From: Pelomonas candidula
GTDB taxonomy: Bacteria; Pseudomonadota; Gammaproteobacteria; Burkholderiales; Burkholderiaceae_C
Assembly (NCBI RefSeq): GCF_043555985.1
Contig: NZ_JBIGIC010000008.1
Location: 1-64,000, forward strand
Length of the DNA stretch: 64,000 nt
Reading direction: 5' to 3'
This document shows, in pieces, positions 57,267 to 64,000 of the stretch. Each line of letters begins with the position of its first letter. The stretch's first letter is position 1. Made by a program: the position numbers and the translations under genes. The notes under the pieces are model-generated. The model ran no database searches. It saw nothing but the letters and a program-made list of their open reading frames with translations, and was not told where the DNA came from.

Positions 57267-59351
57267 ATGACACCTATCGAGCGACTGTCCAGTCTTGTTG
57301 TCGGCGCCGTGGAGTCTGTGTCCCCGGGGGAGGTCCGGGTCTTACTCGAACTCGATGCACCCCATGCGACGGCCTTGAACACGGGGACGCCGGCGCCGTT
57401 TCCGCGCATCAATAGCTACGTCCTCATCCCGAACGAAGCTGGAGCGACTGTCGCCTACATCTCGTGGATTGGCATTGAACGGTCACCGTATCCGAAGAGG
57501 TCGGGGCTGAAAGACTTTGGGCTCATCGACTTGCCGTTTCCCCTCCGGAAGATGTCGGTGTCGCCGGTGGGAACGCTGACGAGGGTTCGAGACAAGGTCA
57601 CGGGCGGGATGCGGCATGAGCTCTCGCGTGGCGTGATGGCGTTCCCCTCCGTCGGCGACCAGGTGTTGATGCCGACGGCGGAGCAGGTCGAAGCCATCGT
57701 CGGTGCGAGGGACTCGGACCGCCGTGTTCGCATCGGAGCGTCACCGCTGGCCTCAAATGCCGCCATCATGGTGGACCCGGACAAGCTCTTCGGGCGCCAC
57801 CTAGCTGTCTTGGGGAACACCGGCAGCGGCAAGTCATGCACTGTTGCGGGCCTCATTCGCTGGTCGCTTGATGCCGCGTCGAGGGCCATTGCTGACGGTG
57901 GCAGGGGTGACACTCCGGCGAATGCACGCTTCATCGTGCTTGACCCTAACGGTGAATACGCGAGAGCCTTCGCCGACCTTGGCGACAAAGTTCGGGTATT
58001 CCGTGTTCCACCGATTGCAGCGGGCGAACGCGCGCTGGAGGTGCCTGCTTGGCTGTGGAGCGGCCATGAATGGACTGCCGTTGCGCAAGCCCAGCCGGGA
58101 GCGCAGCGCCCGCTGCTTATGCAGGGGCTTCGCGAGCTCAAGAGTGGGCAGACCCAGGGTGTTCCGCGAGAGGCAGTGGTTCGCCGATACCTCGTTTCCT
58201 ACGCGACGCGCGTCTCTGCGATGCTCAACTCCGGTACCCAGGCCTTCGCAGGTTCTCCCCGTTCGAGGTTCGAATGCGCGCGGTTGCTCGAGACGATACA
58301 GAACGACTGCAACTGGTTGGCGCAGGGAGTCGAGGAGCCGACCACTAGTGAGCTCACCGCCGCGGCCGCACGAGCGGAGACGGTGGTCAATAGCCGGCGG
58401 TCCGGTGCGTACTTCAACGACTTCTCGGTGGGTGACCTCGAGTCGGTGCGAGATGCGCTCCTGACTCTCGCCGAAACGTTGCCGGACCTTGGGGACGCGG
58501 CTCCAATCAGCGAGGATGCTCCGCTCTTCTTCGATGTCAATTTGCTCGCGGAGCACCTCGAAAGAACAGCCTCCGAGCAGGGGGCAAACGTCGCAGGTTT
58601 CGTCTCGACGCTTGGACTTCGCATCAGGGGAATGCTTGCCGACCACCGGCTCGGAGCTGTCGTCGGCCATCAACCTCCCGTCAGGTTTGAGGATTGGCTG
58701 AGCGACTACGTCGGAGACAGCGGTGGAGCCAACGGGCCTATGGCTATCGTCGACCTCTCCCTGGTGCCGTCTGAGATGGTTCACATCATGGTCGCCGTGC
58801 TTGCACGCCTGGTGTTCGAGTCTCTTCAGAGATACCGCCGCGTCAACGCGGAGGGGAAAGCGCTTCCAACTGTTCTCGTCTTGGAGGAGGCTCACACGTT
58901 CGTTCGACGCGGGGGAGACGACGCCGGGCCCGCTGCGACTCCGGGCCAGCTCTGTCGGGAGACATTTGAACGCATCGCCCGAGAAGGTCGAAAGTTTGGT
59001 CTTGGCCTGGTGCTGTCATCGCAAAGGCCCTCGGAGCTGTCTCCCACGGTACTGGCACAGTGCAACACCTTCCTTCTTCACCGCATCGTCAACGATGCCG
59101 ACCAGAACTTGGTGGGCCGTTTGGTGCCGGACAACGTGGCAGGGCTGTTGCGCGAGTTGCCAAGCCTTCCATCGAGGCAGGCGGTGCTTCTGGGATGGGC
59201 GACACCGATTCCAGTCCTGGTGGAAGTTGACGAGCTCCCAGACGCCCAGCGTCCACAGTCGTCTGACCCTGATTTCTGGGGGGTGTGGACACTTCGCGAG
59301 CCGCGAGCCGTTGATTGGGCGGCTATCGTCGCCGACTGGACATCGTCGTAG
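57267..59351 (+). CDS. HerA-type ATPase of SIR2-HerA defence system
   Basis: 694 residues. An N-terminal beta-barrel (HAS-barrel-like), Walker A (VLGNTGSGKSCT) near 183, FIVLDPNGEYARAF, Walker B (VLVLEEAH) near 536 and GLVLSSQRPSELSPTVLAQC, the standard HerA/FtsK order. It forms hexamers that partner SIR2 in antiphage defence. A large insert between the Walker motifs (about 270-430) is usual for the family. Converges on the exonuclease VII operon 11 bp later. Confidence 0.88.
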   Translation: MTPIERLSSLVVGAVESVSPGEVRVLLELDAPHATALNTGTPAPFPRINSYVLIPNEAGATVAYISWIGIERSPYPKRSGLKDFGLIDLPFPLRKMSVSPVGTLTRVRDKVTGGMRHELSRGVMAFPSVGDQVLMPTAEQVEAIVGARDSDRRVRIGASPLASNAAIMVDPDKLFGRHLAVLGNTGSGKSCTVAGLIRWSLDAASRAIADGGRGDTPANARFIVLDPNGEYARAFADLGDKVRVFRVPPIAAGERALEVPAWLWSGHEWTAVAQAQPGAQRPLLMQGLRELKSGQTQGVPREAVVRRYLVSYATRVSAMLNSGTQAFAGSPRSRFECARLLETIQNDCNWLAQGVEEPTTSELTAAAARAETVVNSRRSGAYFNDFSVGDLESVRDALLTLAETLPDLGDAAPISEDAPLFFDVNLLAEHLERTASEQGANVAGFVSTLGLRIRGMLADHRLGAVVGHQPPVRFEDWLSDYVGDSGGANGPMAIVDLSLVPSEMVHIMVAVLARLVFESLQRYRRVNAEGKALPTVLVLEEAHTFVRRGGDDAGPAATPGQLCRETFERIAREGRKFGLGLVLSSQRPSELSPTVLAQCNTFLLHRIVNDADQNLVGRLVPDNVAGLLRELPSLPSRQAVLLGWATPIPVLVEVDELPDAQRPQSSDPDFWGVWTLREPRAVDWAAIVADWTSS

Positions 59352-59361
59352 CGCGGGGCAC

Positions 59362-59580
59362 TCAGGCTGTCGTGCCGTCTGTCCCCAAGGCCTCCTTCAG
59401 GGCCGCCTCAACGGCATCAATGCGTTCAGTGCAGACCTTATATGCCGCCACCGAGCCCTGCACGATTTGCAGGAGGTCGTCGATGTTGGGCTCGCGCTGG
59501 TTGCGCAGGACTTCAGCATTGCGCTGGAGGACGCCGAAGGCCTCCTTGAAGGTTCCCCTTGTCTCCGGAACTGCGCTCAT
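59362..59580 (-). CDS. xseB: Exonuclease VII small subunit
   Basis: 72 residues, helical hairpin (TFKEAFGVLQRNAEVLRNQR, NIDDLLQIVQGSVAAYKVCT). This is the length and pattern of XseB, which binds along XseA helices to make active ExoVII. Start 59580 overlaps the XseA stop (ATGA). The usual FEEALxxLExIVxxLE signature is diverged. Confidence 0.8.
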   Translation of the reverse strand: MSAVPETRGTFKEAFGVLQRNAEVLRNQREPNIDDLLQIVQGSVAAYKVCTERIDAVEAALKEALGTDGTTA

Positions 59581-61268
59581 GACTCACCTCTCTCGTCGGC
59601 GCCACGTTTCACCTCGCTGACGGCGGCGCCAAGCTGACCGTCGGCAAGCTCAATTTCAATGGTGTCGCCGGCAGCCACGCCGGCGATACGCGTCACTGGC
59701 TTCCCATCGACACCACGCACCAACGCGAAGCCTCGCGCAAGCGTGCGCTGCGGCCCCTGGCCCATCACTTCGCGAAGCAAGCCCACGGCCGCCTTGCGCG
59801 CCGTCTCGACGAGGAGTAGCGAACGGTCGTGAACGACGCCCATGTGAGTGGCTGCGGCCACGCGAGCCTGGTCGGCGGCCGCTCTTGCCCGCTCGCCAGT
59901 CACGGCGAACCACCGCTCGGCGCCGGACCTCGCCTCCGCAATCGCCGTGGATGCGCCGGACCTTACATCCGAAAGCAGCGAAGGAACCCGCTGCTTCGCT
60001 TGTGCCAACTGCCCCTGCACTCCGGCGCGAATGCCCGTGTTGAGGCGCTCCGATTCCAGGCGAGCTCGGTGGAGTGCGGCCGCCGCGCTCGACTTTACGG
60101 TCTCAACGAGTCGGTCGCTTTGCTGCCGCCGCTCCGTCACCGCGCGCTCGGCGGTGGACATGATGGACTCGTATGCTTCAATGGCGGCGCGCGTTCTGGC
60201 GACGATTCGGTCGCGGATACCGGCTATGACCTTGCTCGGGGTATCGAAGCGTGTGTGCGCGACCTCGTCGAGGATGGTGTTGTCGCGCTCATGCCCGATG
60301 CCACTGAGTACGGGCACCGGGCACTCGCAAATCCAGCGTGCGAGCGCGTAGTCGTTCAGCCATGCGAGGTCGTTGACGGCGCCCCCGCCCCGGATGACGA
60401 CGACGGCGTCGGGGAGGCGGCCGTGGTCGTCCTCGATAGCAGCGAGTCCATTCTGTGCGGCCGAGAGGATTTCGGCAGCGGAGCCGTCGCCTTGAAAGCG
60501 TGAGTGCGCGTAGACGAACCTACAGACGCCGTGCCGCTGAAGAACATCGGCGTCGGCGCGGAAGTCACCGAGCCCCGCGGCTTCCTCAGGGGCAGTGACC
60601 AGAACGAGCTCGAAGTCGACCGGCGCCGGAAGCTGCTTGTTGGCATCGAACAGGCCCTCACGTTGAAGTCGCACTCGAATTTCGCGCATCCGAGCGGCCA
60701 GGTCTCCGAGCGTGAAGCTGGCATCAATGGCGTCGATTTCCAGCGAGAGGCCCCAGCGTGCGCTGAAGACGGGCCTGGCGCGGACGAGAACCTTGATGCC
60801 GGGGCCGAGCGTGGCGCCCGTGGCGCGCTGGAACTCGGGGAGGATGCGGTTGGCAACTCGGGCTGGAATGAAGCCGCGGCCGGTGGCAGTGACGTCGCCC
60901 TCGGCGGTGCGCTCGGAGAGCTCAAGGTAGACGTTCTGATTGCGGGCGTCGACCTTCATGACCTCGGCGCGAATCCAGACGCCTTCGCGGTAGGCGGCCG
61001 ACACGGCTGCCGCGACGCCGGCGAGAAGGCGCGAGAGTGAGATGCCCTTCGGGACTTCAAGTTCGGTCGTGGATGCCGGCGCTGCAAGGTCCGTCGAATT
61101 CGACGTCGATGGCGCCAAGGCGCTGGCCGCGCTCGCAGGAAGCCACTTCGAGAACGGTGTGATGTCGACCCCGGTGGGGACATACCACGACGATGCATCA
61201 CGGTCCCAGCGGGCGCCGAGGGACTTGGCTTCGTCCTTTTCTCGATAGGGTACCTTGAGGTAGTTCAC
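59577..61268 (-). CDS. xseA: Exonuclease VII large subunit with N-terminal DUF5710
   Basis: 563 residues, about 100 more than typical XseA. Residues 1-45 (LKVPYREKDEAKSLGARWDR, then WYVPTGVDITPFSKWLP) are a DUF5710 domain. From about 75 the XseA OB-fold begins (ISLSRLLAGVAAAVSAAYRE, VWIRAEVMKVDARNQNVYLE), then the catalytic domain with PDAVVVIRGGGAVNDLAWLN and PVLSGIGHERDNTILDEVAH, then a long coiled coil and the C-terminal GFALVRG tail. ExoVII degrades single-stranded DNA. Plasmid-borne copies next to defence genes suggest a specialised role. Confidence 0.88.
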   Translation of the reverse strand: MNYLKVPYREKDEAKSLGARWDRDASSWYVPTGVDITPFSKWLPASAASALAPSTSNSTDLAAPASTTELEVPKGISLSRLLAGVAAAVSAAYREGVWIRAEVMKVDARNQNVYLELSERTAEGDVTATGRGFIPARVANRILPEFQRATGATLGPGIKVLVRARPVFSARWGLSLEIDAIDASFTLGDLAARMREIRVRLQREGLFDANKQLPAPVDFELVLVTAPEEAAGLGDFRADADVLQRHGVCRFVYAHSRFQGDGSAAEILSAAQNGLAAIEDDHGRLPDAVVVIRGGGAVNDLAWLNDYALARWICECPVPVLSGIGHERDNTILDEVAHTRFDTPSKVIAGIRDRIVARTRAAIEAYESIMSTAERAVTERRQQSDRLVETVKSSAAAALHRARLESERLNTGIRAGVQGQLAQAKQRVPSLLSDVRSGASTAIAEARSGAERWFAVTGERARAAADQARVAAATHMGVVHDRSLLLVETARKAAVGLLREVMGQGPQRTLARGFALVRGVDGKPVTRIAGVAAGDTIEIELADGQLGAAVSEVKRGADERGES

Positions 61269-61295
61269 GCCTTGCTTCGACAGGGGGTATGGTGG

Positions 61296-62246
61296 CTAGT
61301 CGTTTCCATACTCGGGTTCGAACTTTCGTTCGCGCTCCTCCTGGTGGTAAAACTCCTCGGGGAGTTGGGCCGCGTGTACCTCCCGCCGCCCCTCAAGAGT
61401 CAATCGGCAGGTGAAGCAGCGGAACTCCTCGGACAGGTACGTGAGGTCGACCATCTCGATAGTTGGGTCATCTGGGTCTTGCTCTTCAGATTCGACTTCT
61501 TCCCAAAGAGAGCCGCCGAGGATGCCTGTCGCTCCGCATGCTGGACACAGGTGCTTTTCGAACCCATCGTTGCTGGTGCTGAACTCCTTGTAGTGCTCCC
61601 AAGGGCGAATCGATGCGGAAGTCTGCACGAGTTCCGCTCTGCGAGCGGGGTTCGGAGTGTTCTTCTCAAACGATGTCTTCGCTCTTGCAATTCGCTCTGC
61701 GATGGCCTGGCTGATGGCGTGCTGAGCATCCTCGAGCACCTGCTTCGGCGCGGCGGCCTCCTCGGCGCCGAGCCATTCCTCGAGGGTGCGTCCTTGTGCC
61801 GAGAGCAACACCGAGATGGCGTACCAGTAGCGCTGGTCCCAAACCGCCGGCAGGAGTGCCAAGAACGGTGACTCGCCAGAGTGCAGTTCCGCATTCCGCT
61901 GGAGCGCGACTTGCTCGCAGAACTTCTGAACTTGTGGGTCAAACCCCTTGCTGATGTGCGGCAGCCGCGAGAACAGGGTCTTCGCAGAGATGGTCTTGAA
62001 GTCCGTCCCGAGGTGGACGCCGCATGCCGCGAACAAGGATTCGTGGTGAGCCGGGTCGGCAATCAGAGCTGGTGAAATCTTGGCCAGGGCCGCCTTCCCG
62101 AGCAACTCGAGCGCCAGCGACGCCCACAACTGATACTCGTCGACGTCTCCCGTTTTTTTTGCCCGGAAGGCTCGGCGTATGTAGACCAGTGACTTTGAAT
62201 GCAGAGCTTCGGGCAGGAAGGTCGAAGGAGGAGCTTGGTTTGTCAT
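61296..62246 (-). CDS. HEPN-like protein with C-terminal zinc ribbon
   Basis: 316 residues. The N-terminal helical domain (WASLALELLGKAALAKISPA) contains R-N-A-E-L-H near residue 115, which fits the R-x4-6-H catalytic motif of HEPN ribonucleases. The C-terminal part has CPACGATG near 232 and CFTCRL near 279, a four-Cys zinc ribbon. HEPN proteins in defence systems cleave RNA. Its ATG overlaps the stop of the dioxygenase-like gene by 4 nt and its end lies 27 bp before XseA. HEPN assignment is by motif and helical context. Confidence 0.65.
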   Translation of the reverse strand: MTNQAPPSTFLPEALHSKSLVYIRRAFRAKKTGDVDEYQLWASLALELLGKAALAKISPALIADPAHHESLFAACGVHLGTDFKTISAKTLFSRLPHISKGFDPQVQKFCEQVALQRNAELHSGESPFLALLPAVWDQRYWYAISVLLSAQGRTLEEWLGAEEAAAPKQVLEDAQHAISQAIAERIARAKTSFEKNTPNPARRAELVQTSASIRPWEHYKEFSTSNDGFEKHLCPACGATGILGGSLWEEVESEEQDPDDPTIEMVDLTYLSEEFRCFTCRLTLEGRREVHAAQLPEEFYHQEERERKFEPEYGND

Positions 62247-62947
62247 TGAACAAGCACTCGCAGTAAGGTCCTCGATTCAGACTCAATGCCCGCTGCTGCA
62301 TCGCGTCCGTGAAGCACACGCCAGTTGTCGACGACAACGATGACACCGGGTTCCCAGTCAATCTCCTCAAGGGAGCTCGCCCAGCGGTTCGAGGACAAGA
62401 GCGACATGACGTGCGGCCCGCTGCTGCAGGTCGGCTCCATGCATCCTGGGTCGAACCGAATGAAGCTGCGCTCGCGTGACGCGACGGTAGCGAAGAAGGA
62501 GTGGCGACCACTGCGAACGCGGAAGACGGTCGTGTGAAGCATCGACTGCTCGTCACGTGTGAGCGTCAACCTACCAATCGGCAAGAGGCTTGTGCGCGCA
62601 GCATGACCGTCGGCGGATGCGCACGCCATGACGACATAGCGGCAGGGGACGGGCCAATGCGCGGTATCAATGTGCAGTGGAAAGGCACCCTCTCCGAACA
62701 ACATGCTCAACGAGCGTGGGTGGGCACGCTCGCTCGGCGTGGGGCGAAGCTCCTGTACAAGCCTCCTGCCGCGCAAGGGGACCGGTCTGCCGAGCGTGCC
62801 CGCAAGCTGCTCAACGGCTTGCGCAAGGCCGATGCGGGCAGCACTCGCGTCGACGGCGGTCCAGCCTCGAGTCGAAAGCTCGCGAAAGTTGAGCAAGTCG
62901 TTCAATCCCGCCATCCCCCTTAGCGCGCTGGACTCCAGGTCTCTCAC
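62243..62947 (-). CDS. Fe(II)/2-oxoglutarate dioxygenase-like (TauD/clavaminate synthase type)
   Basis: 234 residues from GTG 62947 (ATG 62914 possible). PLHIDTAHWPVP near 91 supplies the H-x-D metal pair, and VVVDNWRVLHGRDA near 205-212 the distal His, with TLLRVLVQ at the end where the 2OG-binding Arg usually sits. These enzymes hydroxylate small molecules, proteins or nucleic acids. It opens a four-gene operon with HEPN, XseA and XseB, an unusual setting. Substrate unknown. Confidence 0.7.
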   Translation of the reverse strand: MRDLESSALRGMAGLNDLLNFRELSTRGWTAVDASAARIGLAQAVEQLAGTLGRPVPLRGRRLVQELRPTPSERAHPRSLSMLFGEGAFPLHIDTAHWPVPCRYVVMACASADGHAARTSLLPIGRLTLTRDEQSMLHTTVFRVRSGRHSFFATVASRERSFIRFDPGCMEPTCSSGPHVMSLLSSNRWASSLEEIDWEPGVIVVVDNWRVLHGRDAAAGIESESRTLLRVLVQ

Positions 62948-63000
62948 TGGTGCCCATGGCCGTCATCTGGCCTTCGAGCGGCCAACGAGTGCAATCGTAG

Positions 63001-63024
63001 CCGGTAGCTACCAGCTACCGGTCA
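63001..63024 (-). promoter_or_regulatory. CCGGTAGCT palindrome at the ParG-like/dioxygenase junction
   Basis: Perfect inverted repeat CCGGTAGCT-ACC-AGCTACCGG (63001-63021), with TTGACC (63019-63024) on the minus strand as a possible -35 reading into the dioxygenase operon. Further CCGGTAGCT copies lie inside the ParG-like gene near 63195 and 63242. Confidence 0.55.
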
Positions 63025-63380
63025 AAGCTAGCAGCAAGGGAGGCAAGAGCCCGCTCCAAGACGACGCCCAGGGGCACCCCCATCCTGTCCGCCAGCTCGC
63101 CCATTTGACGGACCGTGTCCGGCGTGGCCTTGATGTTCAGCTGCATGTTCCGGCCAGTCGTGTAGCGACGCCGCCGGATTGTTTGCTCGGTAGCCGGTAG
63201 CTTCCCGCCTGCGGAGGGCTTCCCGGTATCGGGAAGCGCTCCGGTAGCTACTGGCCGGCTGGGGAAGTCGTTCGCCCTTGCGAGTTCGTCGACCTGGCTG
63301 AGGTCGACCGACTTGCGCGAAGACGGCTGGGTGACGACGGCATCGAGGCCGGCGAACAGCGGCACCTTGGTTGGGGTCAT
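63015..63380 (-). CDS. Partition-type small DNA-binding protein (ParG/RHH-like)
   Basis: 121 residues from MTPTKVPLFAGLDAV. Disordered N-terminus, then RNMQLNIKATPDTVRQMGEL and VPLGVVLERALASLAAS, a ribbon-helix-helix. The start overlaps the ParA stop by ATGA. Together they make a type Ib-like partition pair; the RHH protein would bind the centromere and repress its promoter. Confidence 0.75.
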   Translation of the reverse strand: MTPTKVPLFAGLDAVVTQPSSRKSVDLSQVDELARANDFPSRPVATGALPDTGKPSAGGKLPATEQTIRRRRYTTGRNMQLNIKATPDTVRQMGELADRMGVPLGVVLERALASLAASFDR

Positions 63381-64000
63381 GCGGTCGCCACCCCGCGAAG
63401 TGCTTGCACGACCTCTTGAGCGTATGCGCGCGCGTTCTTGATGGCGTTGCTGGTGCCGCTGACCTCGGCCGAGGGGAGGTTCTCGAGTGGGCATTGGTAG
63501 ACCCAGAGTGCCTTGAAGGCTTGGCGTTCGACGATTTCGGTCTCCAGAATGCGGGCGCCTGTGGGCTGCAACTGCGCCAGCACGTAGGTCATCAGTCGAG
63601 ACCGGTAAGCCGCAGGTGTACGCGTGCGGACCACGACGTAAGGAACCTTGCGGCCGCTCATGCGCTCCTGCTGGCGGATGACGCGAATGACGGCAGCAGC
63701 TTCCTCGGCGTCGGGGGCGGAGTCCTGCAGCGGAATCACGACCAGGTCCGCCTGGCTGATGGCCAGAAGCACGAGCTTGCTGGCCGTGCCCTCAAGGTCC
63801 ACGATGACGACCGGCGCGGCTCCGGCCGCCTCGTCGATGCGGTCGATGACGGTCTCCTCGTCGACATCGTCAACAACGGTCATCCGCGCCGGGGCGTTTC
63901 CGCCGGCGGCCCACTTGGCAATCCTGCGGCGAACGTCGGCATCAACCACGCACACGTCGGTTTCGAGCGCAAGCTCGGTCGCGAGCAGCAGTGCGGCGGT
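63377..64000 (-). CDS. parA: ParA-family partition ATPase (partial)
   Basis: The reading frame continues to the window edge (TAALLLATELALETDVCVVD before the first in-window Met), so the N-terminus with the P-loop lies outside. Visible blocks: VCVVDADVRRR, VVIVDLEGTASKLVLLAIS (Walker B-like), DLVVIPLQDS and VVRTRTPAAYRSR, as in ParA/MinD proteins. Drives segregation together with the downstream RHH protein. Confidence 0.85.
   Translation of the reverse strand, partial: TAALLLATELALETDVCVVDADVRRRIAKWAAGGNAPARMTVVDDVDEETVIDRIDEAAGAAPVVIVDLEGTASKLVLLAISQADLVVIPLQDSAPDAEEAAAVIRVIRQQERMSGRKVPYVVVRTRTPAAYRSRLMTYVLAQLQPTGARILETEIVERQAFKALWVYQCPLENLPSAEVSGTSNAIKNARAYAQEVVQALRGVATA

Noticed and set aside
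56071..57273. 400-residue minus-strand frame opposite the SIR2 gene
   Set aside because: Arg/His/Val-rich shadow; the plus-strand SIR2 motifs are unambiguous.

Overview
The window reads as part of a large GC-rich plasmid, most likely from a betaproteobacterium of the Burkholderiales. That host assignment is an inference from codon style and from the mix of gene families, not a sequence match. No rRNA, tRNA or chromosomal housekeeping locus is visible. The content is plasmid-type: a DnaB-like helicase with a putative Rep protein, ParA with a small partition-type partner, a MobF relaxase, a coupling ATPase, an integrase, many small unknown genes, and accessory/defence cassettes. The VirB4/TraC-type ATPase and the core channel genes of a conjugation apparatus were not found and may lie outside the window.

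Region 1, about 1-3.3 kb. An apparent IS21-family end; a DUF5131 (phage Gp37/Gp68, three-Cys) gene convergent with a TcmP-type partner; then an MbcA/ParS-like (DUF2384) gene and a small companion. Region 2, about 3.4-10.9 kb. Eleven tightly packed plus-strand genes in which all ten junctions overlap by 1-4 nt: a DEDD 3'-5' exonuclease fused to a ParS-like domain, an AAA+ ATPase, a small AbrB/MazE-type protein, three HAD phosphatases of the RNA-repair-associated type, two metallophosphoesterases (one fused to an AbiEi-like domain) and three unknowns. This looks like one coherent, possibly undescribed nucleic-acid end-processing system.

Region 3, about 11-50 kb. The plasmid transfer and maintenance backbone, mostly on the minus strand. 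It is split into about ten operons, nearly all starting from a near-identical promoter: TTGAC or TTGCA at -35, 16-17 nt, and a TACACT -10 buried in the palindrome AGTG-ATA-CACT. Fourteen such sites occur in the window. Four of the leaders also share a GGTCC...GGACC hairpin directly before the Shine-Dalgarno. The operons encode a coupling ATPase, a MobF relaxase domain and, about 3.4 kb away, a separate degenerate MobF helicase-like protein, an LPD7-type polyvalent protein, an StbB/ParA-like ATPase, ribbon-helix-helix proteins, a NERD-domain membrane protein, lipoproteins and secreted proteins, a YadA-like trimeric adhesin and a glycine-rich collagen-like protein.

Region 4, about 50.5-55 kb. 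A candidate origin with repeated TCTTGGGGG boxes, then small protein / DnaB-like helicase / Rep-like protein, then an excisionase-like protein with a tyrosine recombinase. Both operons carry the same palindromic promoter. Region 5, about 55-63 kb. A SIR2-HerA antiphage pair on the plus strand converges on a minus-strand operon of a 2OG-Fe(II) dioxygenase-like protein, a HEPN-zinc-ribbon protein, and exonuclease VII large subunit (with an N-terminal DUF5710) and small subunit. Region 6, about 63-64 kb, is a partition module whose ParA runs off the right edge.

How it fits together: the shared palindromic promoter probably lets one plasmid-encoded repressor hold replication, integration and transfer genes in balance. 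The two accessory islands at the ends use other promoters and look like defence or nucleic-acid-processing cargo.
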